Shown here: positions 28,967 through 39,253 of the stretch, in pieces
Numbering within the stretch: the stretch's first letter is position 1
Layout of the letters: each line of letters opens with the position of its first letter
NCBI RefSeq assembly: GCF_018100985.1
Contig: NZ_JAGJEI010000001.1
Span: forward strand, 124,001 to 188,000
Direction of reading: 5' to 3'
DNA from: Pseudoalteromonas sp. MMG007
Lineage (GTDB): Bacteria; Pseudomonadota; Gammaproteobacteria; Enterobacterales; Alteromonadaceae
DNA: 64,000 bases
The notes under the pieces: generated by a model
Told to the model about the DNA's origin: nothing
What the model saw: only the letters and a program-made list of their open reading frames with translations
Databases searched by the model: none
Program-made: the position numbers and the translations under genes

Positions 28967-29001
28967 AAAAGCCGATATTGCTCATGCAATATCGGCTTTT
29001 T
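28967..29001. terminator. Long-stem terminator hairpin, related to 40555
   Basis: AAAAGCCGATATTGC TCAT GCAATATCGGCTTTT is a perfect 15-bp stem with a 4-base loop. Nearly the same hairpin occurs at 40555-40587. It sits directly beside repeat copy 3. Confidence 0.8.
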
Positions 29002-29012
29002 AGTGTGTTTTT

Positions 29013-29218
29013 TACCAATCAACTTAATTAAGTGATCTATTTTAGGTAAGAAAATCGTGTCGGTAACAAGGCAAAAATTTCGTTATTTAGTTGTTCTCGG
29101 CAATTGCTCCTGCATTGCTCTACCTTCTGCATCCATGCAGTCGTAAATGAGAAATTTTTAACGTAGTTAGCGATAGATTAAATCTCTCAAATTGATTAAG
29201 TCTTATTGCAGATTGCTA
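29013..29218 (-). repeat. Dispersed 207-bp intergenic repeat, copy 3 (reverse)
   Basis: Reverse-oriented copy of the element at 17285. It starts at TACCAAT (29013) and ends at the inverted TAGCAAT four bases from the S9 peptidase stop codon. The central ~70 bases, including CTGCAT-GG-ATGCAG and GCAAT...ATTGC, are almost identical to copy 1. The right-end hairpin is TAAC (29064-29067) / GTTA (29082-29085), a compensated change from TAGC/GCTA in copies 1 and 2. Confidence 0.82.
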
Positions 29219-29222
29219 TTAT

Positions 29223-31985
29223 TTACTCTTCAATGAATGGTTCGCCTTCTTTCATCCACTTTGCAGCTGGTTTGCCTTTTAAGTAATGATCAAAGTACTG
29301 CATCATACGTATTGAAAAATCGACCTGATTAGGAAATTTTTTCAGGTGATGTGGTTCGCCTTCGTATTGTAAAAAGGTAGCGTCTTTACCTGCTCTTCTT
29401 AGTGCTAAGTAGTACTGTACGCCTTCGTGCCACGGCACTGCATCGTCTTTATCGCCAAACATAATTAAAATAGGGGTATTTACTTTATCAGCAAAAAATA
29501 CTGGTGAGTTTTCTATGTATAGCTCGGGTGCTTCAAATAAGTTTTTACCTATACGGCTTTGCCCTGTTTCATATTGAAATTGACGAGCAAGGCCCGACTT
29601 TAAACGTATGCCACTGTAAGCACTGGTCATATTTGATACTGGCGCACCGGATACAACCGCTTTAAACATATCTGTTTGAGTGATCATAAATGCACTTTGA
29701 TAACCCGCCCACGAATGCCCTTGTAGGCCTATTTTGTCTGGATCGGCAATGCCTAGGTCTATTAATTTTTGGGTGGCGTTAATCATGGTCTGCGTTGACG
29801 ATTTACCCGGGTGGCCTATTTCAAAGCGAATATCAGGTAAAAATACAGCGTAACCGTTTGAGGTAAACATAGGGAAATTGGGGCGATGATTTAGCTCCAT
29901 TTTAGGAAAATCATACATGCGCTGGCTCATATAGCGGTAAAAGTACACAACAACCGGTACTTTATCTCCTTTTTTATAGCCTGCAGGTTTGATTAACACT
30001 CCTTGTAAATCTTCGCCATCAAAGCCTTTATAGCTTATTAGCTCTGGCTTTTCGCCCCATGCAAAACCAGCTGTTTGTGGATTTAAGCTAGTCACCTTTT
30101 TAGGCGCTGAAAAGCTAAAATCAGTTTGGTAGTAATCAGGGTATTGGTGGTAGCTTTGCTCAGTAAATAGATATTTATCGGCATGTTTTGCTTTTTTTAC
30201 AATATCAAAGCGCTTTTGGCCATTAAGAACGTTGATAATTGTATTTGAGCTTAAATTGAGTTTAGCAACTTCACTTTGCTTTGTTTGTAAATTAATAGCG
30301 GATACGAGTAATGTATCGTTTTGTTCAAAGCCGACTTGGTTTTTATCAAGTTTAATAACTCGGTATTGAGTATTACTTTGCTTGCCATTGGTTAAACGCT
30401 CAGCCTGTTGAGTGTTTACATCAAATGCCCAAATATCATATTTGCTATAGGCGAGCACTTTACTGCTGTCGTTCATCCAACCGGCAAAACCATACCCTGG
30501 TTGTGTAGAAGGGTAGTCGTGTTTATCGTCAGCAAAAGTTGCCTGAATGGCTTTGGTAAGCGCGGTTACTTTATTATTTTTCAAATCTTTTAGCTGAATT
30601 TGGCTATCACTAAAGTAAGCTGCGAATTTACCGCTAGGTGCAAGGCTTGGCCTAAAAGGAGAGTTACTAATAATTGGTGTTTGTTTACCTGTACTTATAT
30701 TTACAGCAAAGTAATCAGCAAAGAAGCCTCCGTACATTATTTTTTCTAAGTAAGGAATATTAGATGAGCCCAGTAGCGATTCACTTCGCTCAGGATTAAG
30801 TGCAAGCTCTGGCATTGTTTCATTACTAAGCTGCACAACTTTTTGCGAGTTAACATGATATACCGCACTGTAATGGCGGTTTTTATTAACTGCATTCCAC
30901 TGTTGCTCTTCGCGTGGCTTTATTTGCGGATCGTTGTTATGCCAAATATTCAGCCCTTTATGCTCACGAATCGTGTCAAAGTCGTAAAGTGAGGCTTCAT
31001 CTGTGTATTCTTTATCTTTTACTTTAACTGCAAGCTTAGGGTGGTTTTCAAAATATAAGCGTTCGCCGCTTTCTGACCACACTAGCGATGCCGTTTTACC
31101 AATAACCCACTCTTTATTTCGTGAACCTATTGTTGATAGCTGCTCATTATTATATAGCTGCAAGCTATAAGTTCGACGGCGAGTATCATCATTTACATAA
31201 TTGCCCAATGTAAATGCAGCAATATTTTTTGTAGGGTGCCATGCTATGGTATTAGCAATAACACCGGGCTCATCAATTAGTGTGCTAATAGTAAAGTTAT
31301 TTAACTCAACAAGTGCAACTTGGTTATCATTACCGTCGCTGTAGCTTTGGCTAACGAGTAGTTGATTACCCATAGAGTTAATGGCGTAGCTAAATACGTT
31401 ATCTATAGTGTGGCTGCGTTTATCGGCCAAATTAACAATAACGAGCGGATAGGCCTTATCTTTTTTATCAGGCGTTATAGCACTTTTATCTTTATCTTCA
31501 TTATCGCTTTGCTCTACCTTTGGCTCATCGTCTTTTTTATTTAAGCGATAGGCAAGCCAAGTGCCGTCATCAGATAATTTATAATCTTTTACATCATTAA
31601 AACTTTGCTGCTCAGCTGTTTGAGTATTAACGAGTATTAAGTTATTTTTCAGCGTTTCTTTTTTCTTTGTGGTTTCTTTTTCAAGGAGTGTAGGTATTTG
31701 AGTAAAGGCTACCCAATTTGCGGTCTTGTTGATGTAGGGCTTTGTGCCGCGTTCTATTTGTGCAATAAGTTTATTATTTTGAAGTGAATAAACTTCGCCG
31801 GTAGCATTACCTCTATATGGCGTTGCACTAAAAGTAAGTATACGGCCATCGTCAGATAGCTGCGTGTTTTTAGCCGATTTAAAATCAAATACATCTTTAA
31901 ATTGCAGTGACTCTTTTGCGTAAATACCAGTGCTGGCTAAGCTAGCAACAAGTGCTGAACTTAGTAAAGTGAGCTTTTTTTTCAT
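29223..31985 (-). CDS. Secreted S9 family peptidase (prolyl oligopeptidase type)
   Basis: The 920-residue protein has a signal peptide (MKKKLTLLSSALVASLASTGIYA) followed by a long WD40-like beta-propeller region (about 30-650) and a C-terminal alpha/beta hydrolase domain. The catalytic triad is Ser in GHSWAGYQSA, Asp in FGDKDDAVPWH and His in EGEPHHLKKF. A lysine/aspartate-rich insert (about 155-180) is low complexity. S9 enzymes cleave short peptides, often after Pro or as dipeptidyl/acylaminoacyl peptidases, and the exact specificity cannot be read. Periplasmic location fits peptide scavenging in a marine heterotroph. Confidence 0.9.
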   Translation of the reverse strand: MKKKLTLLSSALVASLASTGIYAKESLQFKDVFDFKSAKNTQLSDDGRILTFSATPYRGNATGEVYSLQNNKLIAQIERGTKPYINKTANWVAFTQIPTLLEKETTKKKETLKNNLILVNTQTAEQQSFNDVKDYKLSDDGTWLAYRLNKKDDEPKVEQSDNEDKDKSAITPDKKDKAYPLVIVNLADKRSHTIDNVFSYAINSMGNQLLVSQSYSDGNDNQVALVELNNFTISTLIDEPGVIANTIAWHPTKNIAAFTLGNYVNDDTRRRTYSLQLYNNEQLSTIGSRNKEWVIGKTASLVWSESGERLYFENHPKLAVKVKDKEYTDEASLYDFDTIREHKGLNIWHNNDPQIKPREEQQWNAVNKNRHYSAVYHVNSQKVVQLSNETMPELALNPERSESLLGSSNIPYLEKIMYGGFFADYFAVNISTGKQTPIISNSPFRPSLAPSGKFAAYFSDSQIQLKDLKNNKVTALTKAIQATFADDKHDYPSTQPGYGFAGWMNDSSKVLAYSKYDIWAFDVNTQQAERLTNGKQSNTQYRVIKLDKNQVGFEQNDTLLVSAINLQTKQSEVAKLNLSSNTIINVLNGQKRFDIVKKAKHADKYLFTEQSYHQYPDYYQTDFSFSAPKKVTSLNPQTAGFAWGEKPELISYKGFDGEDLQGVLIKPAGYKKGDKVPVVVYFYRYMSQRMYDFPKMELNHRPNFPMFTSNGYAVFLPDIRFEIGHPGKSSTQTMINATQKLIDLGIADPDKIGLQGHSWAGYQSAFMITQTDMFKAVVSGAPVSNMTSAYSGIRLKSGLARQFQYETGQSRIGKNLFEAPELYIENSPVFFADKVNTPILIMFGDKDDAVPWHEGVQYYLALRRAGKDATFLQYEGEPHHLKKFPNQVDFSIRMMQYFDHYLKGKPAAKWMKEGEPFIEE

Positions 31986-32073
31986 TATAGGTTCTCGTAT
32001 TGTGACATTATTTCATTGTAACGAGTTTGGCTCACAATTCGAGCGGATCAGATAAATGGCAGCTCCATACGAC

Positions 32074-32098
32074 AAAACGACCCGTAGGTCGTTTTTTT
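32074..32098 (-). terminator. slmA terminator
   Basis: AAAACGACC CGTA GGTCGTTTT hairpin. On the minus strand it lies just downstream of slmA. Confidence 0.8.
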
Positions 32099-32116
32099 GT
32101 GTTTAATTTAGTAAAA

Positions 32117-32704
32117 CTAAAGCCAGATTTTTTGTAATTCGGGCCATTGTTTTTCAAATTGTACACTTGGCTTTGCTTTAAAGTCGCTTCGTACAAATTG
32201 ATTCATTTTGCCCTCAACGTACGCAAGCAAAAAGTTAGCAAGTGTTAGCTCATCGCTTTGAAAGGTTTTGCCTTCGCGCAGTTTTCGCTCGCGTAGTACT
32301 TGTTTAAACTGAGTTTCTAGTTTTTCAAACAAACCTTGTACACGTTCACGCAGGCGCTCTTGTTCCCCTTGTAATGCATCGCCGGTTAATATGCGAGTAA
32401 TGCCCGGATTTTTTTCAGCAAAGGTGAGGAGTAATAGTAAAATATTGTAAATACGTGTCTGGCTTTCTTTTTCGTTTTCTAAAATAAGGTTAATGCGCGA
32501 CAAAAGTGTGTCTTCAATAAACTCAATTAGGCCTTCAAACATACGTGCTTTACTAGGGAAGTGACGGTAAAGCGCTGCTTCAGAAACGCCTACTTCAGCA
32601 GCGAGCTTTGCTGTGGTAATTCGTTGTCCTGGGCTGGTTTCTAACATTTGTGCGAGTGCTTGCAGTATCTGCTCTTTGCGATTACTTCTTTTTGTCGCAG
32701 GCAT
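32117..32704 (-). CDS. slmA: Nucleoid occlusion factor SlmA
   Basis: This 195-residue TetR-fold protein has an N-terminal helix-turn-helix ([32 protein letters not shown]). In E. coli SlmA binds specific DNA sites and blocks FtsZ ring assembly over the nucleoid. The [19 protein letters not shown]-terminus and the C-terminal FEKQWPELQ segment match SlmA and not generic TetR regulators. It is next to coaBC on the same strand, the conserved gammaproteobacterial neighbourhood. Confidence 0.95.
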   Translation of the reverse strand: MPATKRSNRKEQILQALAQMLETSPGQRITTAKLAAEVGVSEAALYRHFPSKARMFEGLIEFIEDTLLSRINLILENEKESQTRIYNILLLLLTFAEKNPGITRILTGDALQGEQERLRERVQGLFEKLETQFKQVLRERKLREGKTFQSDELTLANFLLAYVEGKMNQFVRSDFKAKPSVQFEKQWPELQKIWL

Positions 32705-32805
32705 GAACCTTCCTTTTTTATTAGTTATTCTTAGCTGGGGCCAGTCATTTTTTGTTCAAATGAGTCGCTTATGTTAATGTTTTATTCAGTTTGTTTCCAG
32801 CATTT

Positions 32806-33999
32806 TTATAGATGTTTAGCGAGCTGTTCGATCACTTGATGTGCGATTTGCGTTTTACTCGTTGCTGGTAATTCTACGCTTTCATTGTGCCAGTATAATG
32901 TTAAAGCATTATGATCAGAGTTAAATCCCAAGCCACTTTTTGATACGTCATTCGCGCAAATCATATCTAAGTTTTTGTTTTTAAGTTTACCCTTTGCGTA
33001 GCTCTCTACATTTTGTGTTTCGGCTGCAAAGCCTACTGTATAAGGGCGGCCTTGCTCTAAGCTTGCAACGGCAGCAATAACATCGGGGTTTTTAACAAGG
33101 GTAAGGGTGAGCTCATCGCCCTGTTTTTTCATTTTTTGAGTAGCGACATTCGCTGCTCTGTAATCAGCTACGGCAGCGCAGCCAATAAAAGCATCAGAAT
33201 GTACGGCACAGGTTAATGACTCATTTAAAAGTTGCTCAGCACTTTCTATGTTTATTAAATTAGCGCCGGTAGGGGCTTTAATAGTTACCGGGCCTGAAAT
33301 TAAATTAACCTTAGCACCAAGCTCTAATGCGGCTTGTGCAAGGGCGTAGCCCATTTTTCCTGAACTGTGGTTTGATATAAAACGCACTGGATCAAGAGGC
33401 TCTCTTGTGGGGCCTGCAGTAATTGTTATTGTTTTACCTGCGAGTATTTGTGGCTGTTCTTTAGCTGTACAAAGTGCAACTAATTCGTGAGGCTCTAGCA
33501 TGCGCCCTGCGCCTACATCGCCACACGCTTGTTCACCTTTACCTGGCCCCCAAATAAGCACGTTACGGGCTTTTAAGGTGGCTAAATTTGCTTGTGTAGC
33601 TGGGTGTGCGTACATTTGTTGGTTCATTGCAGGTGCGACGGCTACTTTTGCAGGGGTGGCAAGTAGTAGTGTGGTGAGTAAGTCATCTGCAATACCAGCC
33701 GCCATTTTAGCAATAATGTTGCTTGTCGCAGGTGCGACCAAAATAAGGTCTGCCCACTTTGCAAATTCAATATGCCCCATTGCAGCCTCTGCTGATGGGT
33801 CAAGTAATGAATCAGACACGATTTCGCCACTTACTGCTTGCATGGTCAGTGGCGTTATAAAATGTTTAGCTGATTCGCTCATGACTACTTTTACTTCACA
33901 ACCTGCGTCCTTCAAGCGCCTAACGAGCTCTGCACATTTGTAAGCTGCAATACCACCGCTAATGCCAAGTACAATTTTTTTGTTTGTTAAGTTAATCAT
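32806..33999 (-). CDS. coaBC: Bifunctional phosphopantothenoylcysteine decarboxylase / synthetase
   Basis: CoaBC joins cysteine to 4'-phosphopantothenate and decarboxylates the product in coenzyme A synthesis. The 397-residue protein has an FMN-binding decarboxylase half (about 1-190; [11 protein letters not shown], catalytic His in [25 protein letters not shown]). The CTP-dependent synthetase half follows (about 191-397; [47 protein letters not shown]). Its partner coaE is also in this window. Divergent coaBC/radC is the usual arrangement. Confidence 0.97.
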   Translation of the reverse strand: MINLTNKKIVLGISGGIAAYKCAELVRRLKDAGCEVKVVMSESAKHFITPLTMQAVSGEIVSDSLLDPSAEAAMGHIEFAKWADLILVAPATSNIIAKMAAGIADDLLTTLLLATPAKVAVAPAMNQQMYAHPATQANLATLKARNVLIWGPGKGEQACGDVGAGRMLEPHELVALCTAKEQPQILAGKTITITAGPTREPLDPVRFISNHSSGKMGYALAQAALELGAKVNLISGPVTIKAPTGANLINIESAEQLLNESLTCAVHSDAFIGCAAVADYRAANVATQKMKKQGDELTLTLVKNPDVIAAVASLEQGRPYTVGFAAETQNVESYAKGKLKNKNLDMICANDVSKSGLGFNSDHNALTLYWHNESVELPATSKTQIAHQVIEQLAKHL

Positions 34000-34142
34000 G
34001 GTTGTTCATCAGTCTTATTTAATGTTGTGGCTAAAATAACAAATCTTGACCCGTACAGCTAAGTTTTTAATTTGAAATAATCGAGCTAATTTTAAAATTT
34101 GCATTACAGTTAAAAGACACTTTGGCTCCTCAAGGATGAATA

Positions 34143-34817
34143 ATGCAATTAACATCGCTACCAAATTCACTGCGCCCACGCGAAAAACTTATTGCAAAAG
34201 GAGCTAAAGCGCTAAGTGATGCCGAGTTACTGGCTATCTTTTTACGCACAGGGTTACCAGGAATGAATGTAATTGAGTTGGCTCAACACCTGCTTAATGA
34301 AAATCAGACGTTACATAATTTATTTAATGCCAGCCAAGAGGAGTTTTGTGCTCAAAAAGGTCTTGGTACTGCTAAATATGTACAATTACAAGCGGTGCTT
34401 GAACTAAGTCAACGTTATATGCAGGAGCGCTGTCAGCGAGATGCTGTATTTAATTCTCCAGACTCAGTATACGACTACCTCACAATTCAAATGCGCGGTT
34501 TGCAGCAGGAAGTTTTTATGGTGCTATATCTCGATAGTCAAAATAGGCTACTCAAAGATGAGGTGCTTTTTTATGGAACAATTAATTCGGCCAGTGTTTA
34601 CCCAAGAGAAGTCGTTAAAGCAGCACTTAAAAATAATGCAGCCGCAGTTATTTTTGCCCATAATCACCCAAGTGGAATTGCAGAGCCAAGCCAAGCTGAC
34701 AAACTTATTACGAATAAATTGCAACAAGCACTGCAATTGGTCGACATAAGTGTGCTTGATCACATCATTGTTGGCGGTGAAACCTGTGTTTCGTTTGCGC
34801 AAAGAGGTCTTATTTAA
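34143..34817 (+). CDS. radC: RadC family JAMM-domain protein
   Basis: The 224-residue protein has an N-terminal helix-hairpin-helix-like UPF0758 region (LPNSLRPREKLIAKGAKALSD start, LGTAKYVQLQAV) and a C-terminal MPN/JAMM domain with the zinc motif HNHPSG and a downstream Asp (LDHIIVGG). RadC proteins were once linked to DNA repair, but that evidence in E. coli was withdrawn, so the function is unclear. The order coaBC / radC / rpmB-rpmG is conserved. No prophage or mobile context is present, unlike many radC-like genes. Confidence 0.94.
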   Translation: MQLTSLPNSLRPREKLIAKGAKALSDAELLAIFLRTGLPGMNVIELAQHLLNENQTLHNLFNASQEEFCAQKGLGTAKYVQLQAVLELSQRYMQERCQRDAVFNSPDSVYDYLTIQMRGLQQEVFMVLYLDSQNRLLKDEVLFYGTINSASVYPREVVKAALKNNAAAVIFAHNHPSGIAEPSQADKLITNKLQQALQLVDISVLDHIIVGGETCVSFAQRGLI

Positions 34818-35087
34818 TGTTGCTTGATGAAGAAGTGTGTTAAAAATGAGCGGTTTGGGGTGTTTTAGCAAAATAGTTTAATTTAAATGCAGTTTTTACT
34901 TTCCCTAAGGGCATTCGATCTTTATAATTAGCCGCTATCAAATTTACATATGAGCTGGTTGGATAGATCAGTATTTGATCTTTGCCTGTAAAAGCTGTAT
35001 AAAGAGCGCCCTTCGATTTATCTAGGGCACAAATACATGGCCTTAGGTTAAATTAAGCTCGAGCGAAGTTATTGGAGATATATAGAC

Positions 35088-35324
35088 ATGTCTAAAGTAT
35101 GTCAAGTTACAGGTAAGCGTCCAGCGGTTGGTAATCACCGTTCACACGCGAGAAACGCGACTAGACGTCGTTTCCTACCTAACCTACAAACACACCGTTT
35201 TTGGGTTGAAAGTGAAAAACGTTTTGTAACATTACGCACTACTACTAAAGGTATGCGTATTATCGATAAAAAAGGCATCGACGCGGTTCTTACAGAAATC
35301 CGTGCTCGCGGCGAAAAAGTTTAA
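35088..35324 (+). CDS. rpmB: 50S ribosomal protein L28
   Basis: The 78-residue L28 begins [21 protein letters not shown] and contains [15 protein letters not shown] core ([17 protein letters not shown]), the standard bacterial form. Only one cysteine remains, so this is the zinc-free paralogue class. RBS TTGGAGA precedes the ATG. rpmG follows 11 bp later, as one transcript. Confidence 0.98.
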   Translation: MSKVCQVTGKRPAVGNHRSHARNATRRRFLPNLQTHRFWVESEKRFVTLRTTTKGMRIIDKKGIDAVLTEIRARGEKV

Positions 35325-35335
35325 GGTATTGAATT

Positions 35336-35491
35336 ATGCGCGATAAAATCCGTTTAGTTTCAACTGCTGGTACTGGTTTCTTCTACACTACCGACAAAAA
35401 CAAGCGTAACATGCCTGAAAAAATGGAAATCAAAAAGTTCGATCCTAAGGCTCGTAAACATGTGATTTTCAAAGAAGCTAAAATTAAGTAA
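35336..35491 (+). CDS. rpmG: 50S ribosomal protein L33
   Basis: A 51-codon gene immediately after rpmB encodes [19 protein letters not shown] followed by [17 protein letters not shown], a clear L33. It lacks the two CxxC pairs of zinc-binding L33, so it is the zinc-independent form usual in gammaproteobacteria. It is too short for many gene finders but is well supported by identity and context. An intrinsic terminator follows. Confidence 0.97.
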   Translation: MRDKIRLVSTAGTGFFYTTDKNKRNMPEKMEIKKFDPKARKHVIFKEAKIK

Positions 35492-35513
35492 TTTTAGTTT
35501 TCTTTCAGAATGT

Positions 35514-35540
35514 AAAAACCCAGCTTATGCTGGGTTTTTT
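35514..35540 (+). terminator. rpmBG terminator
   Basis: AAAAACCCAGC TTAT GCTGGGTTTTTT hairpin 22 bp after rpmG. Confidence 0.9.
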
Positions 35541-35563
35541 GTTTTTATAATTTGAGCACAAAC

Positions 35564-35594
35564 AAAAAGGCCGAGCTAGTTAGCTCGGCCTTTT
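35564..35594 (-). terminator. S8 protease terminator
   Basis: AAAAAGGCCGAGCTA / TAGCTCGGCCTTTT, a long near-perfect stem with a 2-base loop, lies just downstream of the leftward S8 protease gene. Confidence 0.88.
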
Positions 35595-35613
35595 CTCCCA
35601 AGGAAAGGGAATA

Positions 35614-37740
35614 CTATGGTTGATATTGTCCGCTAAGCGTCAAGCCAGAGAAGGTGCTGTAAGCTTTAACACTTAAATGCCAAGTACCCGCTTGTGGATT
35701 GCTAAACGTACATGTTTCAGCATTTCCATTTTTATACGGACGGCAATCGTAGCTAGAGTCTGTAGGCTGGCTGCCGTATTTAACAAATAAATCGGCATCA
35801 CCGCTTCCGCCAGAAGTTGTTACAGTAAACGTACTCATACCTGCTGGTACATCTAACGTGTAATGTTTCCAGTTACCAGCAGTCGCACTAACGTCGCTTA
35901 TTGTACCGCCACCAGCTTCAGGCGAGCTTGAACCGCCACCAGTAGAACCACCCGTAATATTACCGACTAAACTTACGCCTGAGTATGCCGAGTAGCCACG
36001 AAGCATCACATGGTATGTACCTGCTGCAGGGTTATCGATTGAACACTCTTCGCTATTACCGCCTTCATATGGACGACAATCATAACTAGTAGTGGTTGGC
36101 TGACTACCAGCACGTACATATAAATCAGCATCGCCTGTGCCACCATTCATAGTGAACGTGACGTTAGTCGCGCCACTTGGAACGGTCATTGTGTAAAATG
36201 TTTCTGAACTTGCTGAGCCACCCAAGCCTGTCTTAGCCTCACCGCTAACAAGTTCATTATCGCCGCCAGTAGGAGGAGTCGTATCGCCACTTGCTGCAGC
36301 AACTGCTGCTGCTGCATCAACAATGCCCGTACCACAACTAGTACATGTTGCTGAGAATGAGCGAGTAGTTGATTTTAAAATATTTTCTATTTCATCAGGG
36401 GTGGCACTTGGCTTGGCCTGCTTTATGAGTGCAGCTACACCGGCAACATGAGGGGCTGCCATTGATGTGCCCTGAGAGAAAGCATAGCTATCGCTTGACG
36501 GTGTAGAAGAGCCTGAGTTGTAAGTCGATAGAACACCTTCAGAGTCGTTTGCAAAGTTTTGCGCGCCACCTGGTGCGGCAACATCAATATTACTACCGTA
36601 GTTTGAGTAGTATGCACGTCCGCCGTTACGACCAACCGATGCCACGTTTACTACACCGCTACAGTTGCCAGGATTGTAGTTTGCTGAATTATCGTTATCA
36701 TTACCTGCAGCAATAACGACCACAGTACCATTACTACGTGCTGTATTAATCGCATTTTGAGTAGTAGAACTACATGAGCCGCTACCACCTAAGCTCATGT
36801 TGATTACATCAGCTGGGTTTGAGTTTGCCGGAACACCAGAGACACTTCCACCCGATGCCCAAATAATACCATCAGCAATATCTGATGTTAAACCACCACA
36901 CTTACCAAGCACACGTACCGGGACTACTTTGGCATCGTAAGCAACACCGGCTACACCTTCGCCATTGTTAGTAACAGCAGCAACGGTACCTGCAACGTGA
37001 GTTCCATGCCAGCTAGAGCCTTGCGCTGCGTTATTGCCACATTCGTTTGCCGCAACTGCATCACCAGGATCGCGCGCATCACTATCACGACCGCCGCCAT
37101 CATTTGCTACCGACAGGTTAGAGATCATATCGTAACCAGGTAAAATGTTAGCGTTTAAGTCTGCATGCGGTCGGTAGCCAGTATCAAGTACTGCAACTAC
37201 TACGCCAGCTCCTGTTGCTGTATCCCAAGCCGTCGGTAAATTTAAACCACCTGCTTGCTCGTAGTAGTGCCATTGGTCGCCATAGCGAGGGTCGTTAGGA
37301 GTTGCAAACGGCTTTAACATTTGATCTACTTCAATGTATTCAACATTGCCAGAAGCCACCATTTCTTGCATAAACTCTTGTGCTTCTTCAGCGCTTAGTT
37401 TTTTATCTGCACGCATAACGTGATGGTTGTTAAGTGCCATAGCACGAATATACTTTGCTTTTACTTTCCCTTTTTTAGATGCGAAAGTTTTTACAAAGCT
37501 TTGCGCACGTTTTTTCATATTAGAAGGGCTTGCATTTGCACTAGAAATACTCGCCATCTCGTTATTATTGTCTTTGTATTTAATAATGAACTGAGTTTCA
37601 AGACCAGCTTGGGTCTGTAGTTTTGCTGATGTTTCTGCCATTGAGGTTGAGACAGGTTGAGCCATGCTTGAGGTAGCAGCAAACAGCGTACTTACCGTAA
37701 GTGCAATAGCACATTTTTTAAAGTTATTACTTGTTGTCAT
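35614..37740 (-). CDS. Secreted subtilisin-like (S8) serine protease with two PPC domains
   Basis: This extracellular protease has 708 residues. A signal peptide (about 1-27, ending SMA-QPV) is followed by an I9 inhibitor propeptide (about 45-145) and the S8 catalytic domain with Asp186 (VAVLDTGYRPH), His245 (HGTHVAG) and Ser426 (GTSMAAPHVAG). Two tandem bacterial pre-peptidase C-terminal (PPC) domains follow (about 505-590 and 620-705), each with a GDADLxV...SYDCRPY motif and paired cysteines. PPC domains are often removed during maturation and can bind insoluble protein such as collagen or chitin surfaces. Type II secretion is the expected export route. It resembles alkaline or cold-adapted proteases of marine gammaproteobacteria. 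Confidence 0.95.
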   Translation of the reverse strand: MTTSNNFKKCAIALTVSTLFAATSSMAQPVSTSMAETSAKLQTQAGLETQFIIKYKDNNNEMASISSANASPSNMKKRAQSFVKTFASKKGKVKAKYIRAMALNNHHVMRADKKLSAEEAQEFMQEMVASGNVEYIEVDQMLKPFATPNDPRYGDQWHYYEQAGGLNLPTAWDTATGAGVVVAVLDTGYRPHADLNANILPGYDMISNLSVANDGGGRDSDARDPGDAVAANECGNNAAQGSSWHGTHVAGTVAAVTNNGEGVAGVAYDAKVVPVRVLGKCGGLTSDIADGIIWASGGSVSGVPANSNPADVINMSLGGSGSCSSTTQNAINTARSNGTVVVIAAGNDNDNSANYNPGNCSGVVNVASVGRNGGRAYYSNYGSNIDVAAPGGAQNFANDSEGVLSTYNSGSSTPSSDSYAFSQGTSMAAPHVAGVAALIKQAKPSATPDEIENILKSTTRSFSATCTSCGTGIVDAAAAVAAASGDTTPPTGGDNELVSGEAKTGLGGSASSETFYTMTVPSGATNVTFTMNGGTGDADLYVRAGSQPTTTSYDCRPYEGGNSEECSIDNPAAGTYHVMLRGYSAYSGVSLVGNITGGSTGGGSSSPEAGGGTISDVSATAGNWKHYTLDVPAGMSTFTVTTSGGSGDADLFVKYGSQPTDSSYDCRPYKNGNAETCTFSNPQAGTWHLSVKAYSTFSGLTLSGQYQP

Positions 37741-38068
37741 AATTATCCCTAGTTGTTATTAGTAAATTCGTAATCAATGATTGCGAAACAGAAACAAAGG
37801 TAAATGATCTGTTAACCTATTTAAAATACTAATTACTTATGTACCTATTTCATTTGGTTATAACTTAGGTTATTCGCGCTTTTTCCGTCTGATAGTATTT
37901 GTGATTAAATAACAAAATACGCATTTAGTATTGATTTTTAGCCGTTTTATTGAAAAGGCATAATTAACTATGATTACATTTGTTGCTATATTTCCAATAA
38001 TAAATTCTATTCAAGGTGTTTAACGAAACTTTGCTATAATTGAACAAATTTTTTAGCAGGGCAAAGTA
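37741..38068. other. AT-rich divergent promoter region
   Basis: About 330 bp between the leftward S8 protease and the rightward flavoprotein gene. A TATAAT at 38035-38040 is a likely -10 for the flavoprotein, about 28 bp before its ATG. No repeat or RNA structure stands out. Confidence 0.5.
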
Positions 38069-39253
38069 ATGAATCAAGTAGATGTAATTGTAATAGGCGC
38101 TGGGGCTGCAGGGTTAATGTGTGCTGCGCAAGCAGGCTACCGGGGCCGAAGCGTTACAGTACTTGATATGGGGAAAAAGCCAGGTCGTAAAATTTTAATA
38201 AGTGGTGGGGGGCGTTGTAATTTTACTAACGAAAATGCCAGCCCAGAGAACTACTTATGCGGCAATTCTCATTTTGTTAAATCGTGCTTAAGCCGCTACA
38301 CACAACATGATTTTATTGAGCTGGTGGACCGTCATGGCTTAGCTTATCACCACAAAACCTTAGGCCAGCTTTTTTGCGATAACAGCGCGCAGGATATTGT
38401 CGATATACTATTAACCGAGTGCGAGTGGGCGGGTGTTAATATTAAATTACGTAGCGAAGTGTTAAGTGTTACTAAAACTGACTCTGGCTATAGCGTAACC
38501 ACAGAGCAAGAAACCTTAACATGCGAGTCGTTAGTTATTGCATCGGGCGGTTTAACAATGCCCAAGCTTGGCGCTTCACCCATAGGCTACAAAATTGCAG
38601 ATCAGTTTGGCCTAAAAGTACTACCTACCATGGCGGCGCTTGTGCCATTTACTTTGCATCAATACGATAAAGAGCGCTTTGAAGGGCTATCAGGCATTAG
38701 TATATCGTGTGAAGTTTCCAGCGAAGATGGCACTATATTTAAAGAAAATATCTTATTTACTCACCGTGGTTTGTCGGGGCCTGCCATATTGCAAATAAGC
38801 TCATTTTGGCGAGCAGGGCAGGCAGTAGCCATAAACTTACTTCCTGAGCTCGATTTAAAACAGCAACTGGCTGATTGGCGAGAAACACAACCTCAAAAGT
38901 CATTAAAAAATAGCTTGGCGACTATTTTACCCAAACGCTTTATAGAAATACTACACGACAGCAAAGCCATTCCTGATTGTAATATTAATCAGCTTACCCA
39001 TACTCAAATAGATGAGCTGGTAAATTATATTCACGCATGGCAAATTAAACCTAATGGCACAGAGGGTTATCGTACGGCTGAGGTAACTTTGGGCGGCGTT
39101 GATACCGACGAGCTTAGCTCTAAAACCTTTGAAGCTAAAAAAGCGAAAGGCTTATATTTTATAGGTGAAGTAACCGATGTTACGGGCTGGCTTGGGGGCT
39201 ACAACTTTCAATATGCGTGGAGCTGTGGATTTGCTGCAGGGCAATATGCTTAA
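38069..39253 (+). CDS. HI0933/YhiN family flavoprotein
   Basis: The 394-residue protein is an FAD-binding oxidoreductase. The N-terminal dinucleotide motif is VIVIGAGAAGLMCAAQAG, and KPGRKILISGGGRCNFTN is the signature of the HI0933/YhiN family. A C-terminal FAD-contact motif is GEVTDVTGWLGGYNFQYAW. Family members have no firmly established substrate. The gene stands alone on the plus strand and overlaps the 3' end of the convergent diguanylate cyclase by four bases. Predicted cytosolic. Confidence 0.9.
   Translation: MNQVDVIVIGAGAAGLMCAAQAGYRGRSVTVLDMGKKPGRKILISGGGRCNFTNENASPENYLCGNSHFVKSCLSRYTQHDFIELVDRHGLAYHHKTLGQLFCDNSAQDIVDILLTECEWAGVNIKLRSEVLSVTKTDSGYSVTTEQETLTCESLVIASGGLTMPKLGASPIGYKIADQFGLKVLPTMAALVPFTLHQYDKERFEGLSGISISCEVSSEDGTIFKENILFTHRGLSGPAILQISSFWRAGQAVAINLLPELDLKQQLADWRETQPQKSLKNSLATILPKRFIEILHDSKAIPDCNINQLTHTQIDELVNYIHAWQIKPNGTEGYRTAEVTLGGVDTDELSSKTFEAKKAKGLYFIGEVTDVTGWLGGYNFQYAWSCGFAAGQYA

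Noticed and set aside
34143..34817. radC as a sign of a prophage or genomic island
   Set aside because: The gene sits in the conserved coaBC/radC/rpmBG neighbourhood with no integrase, attachment site or composition shift.
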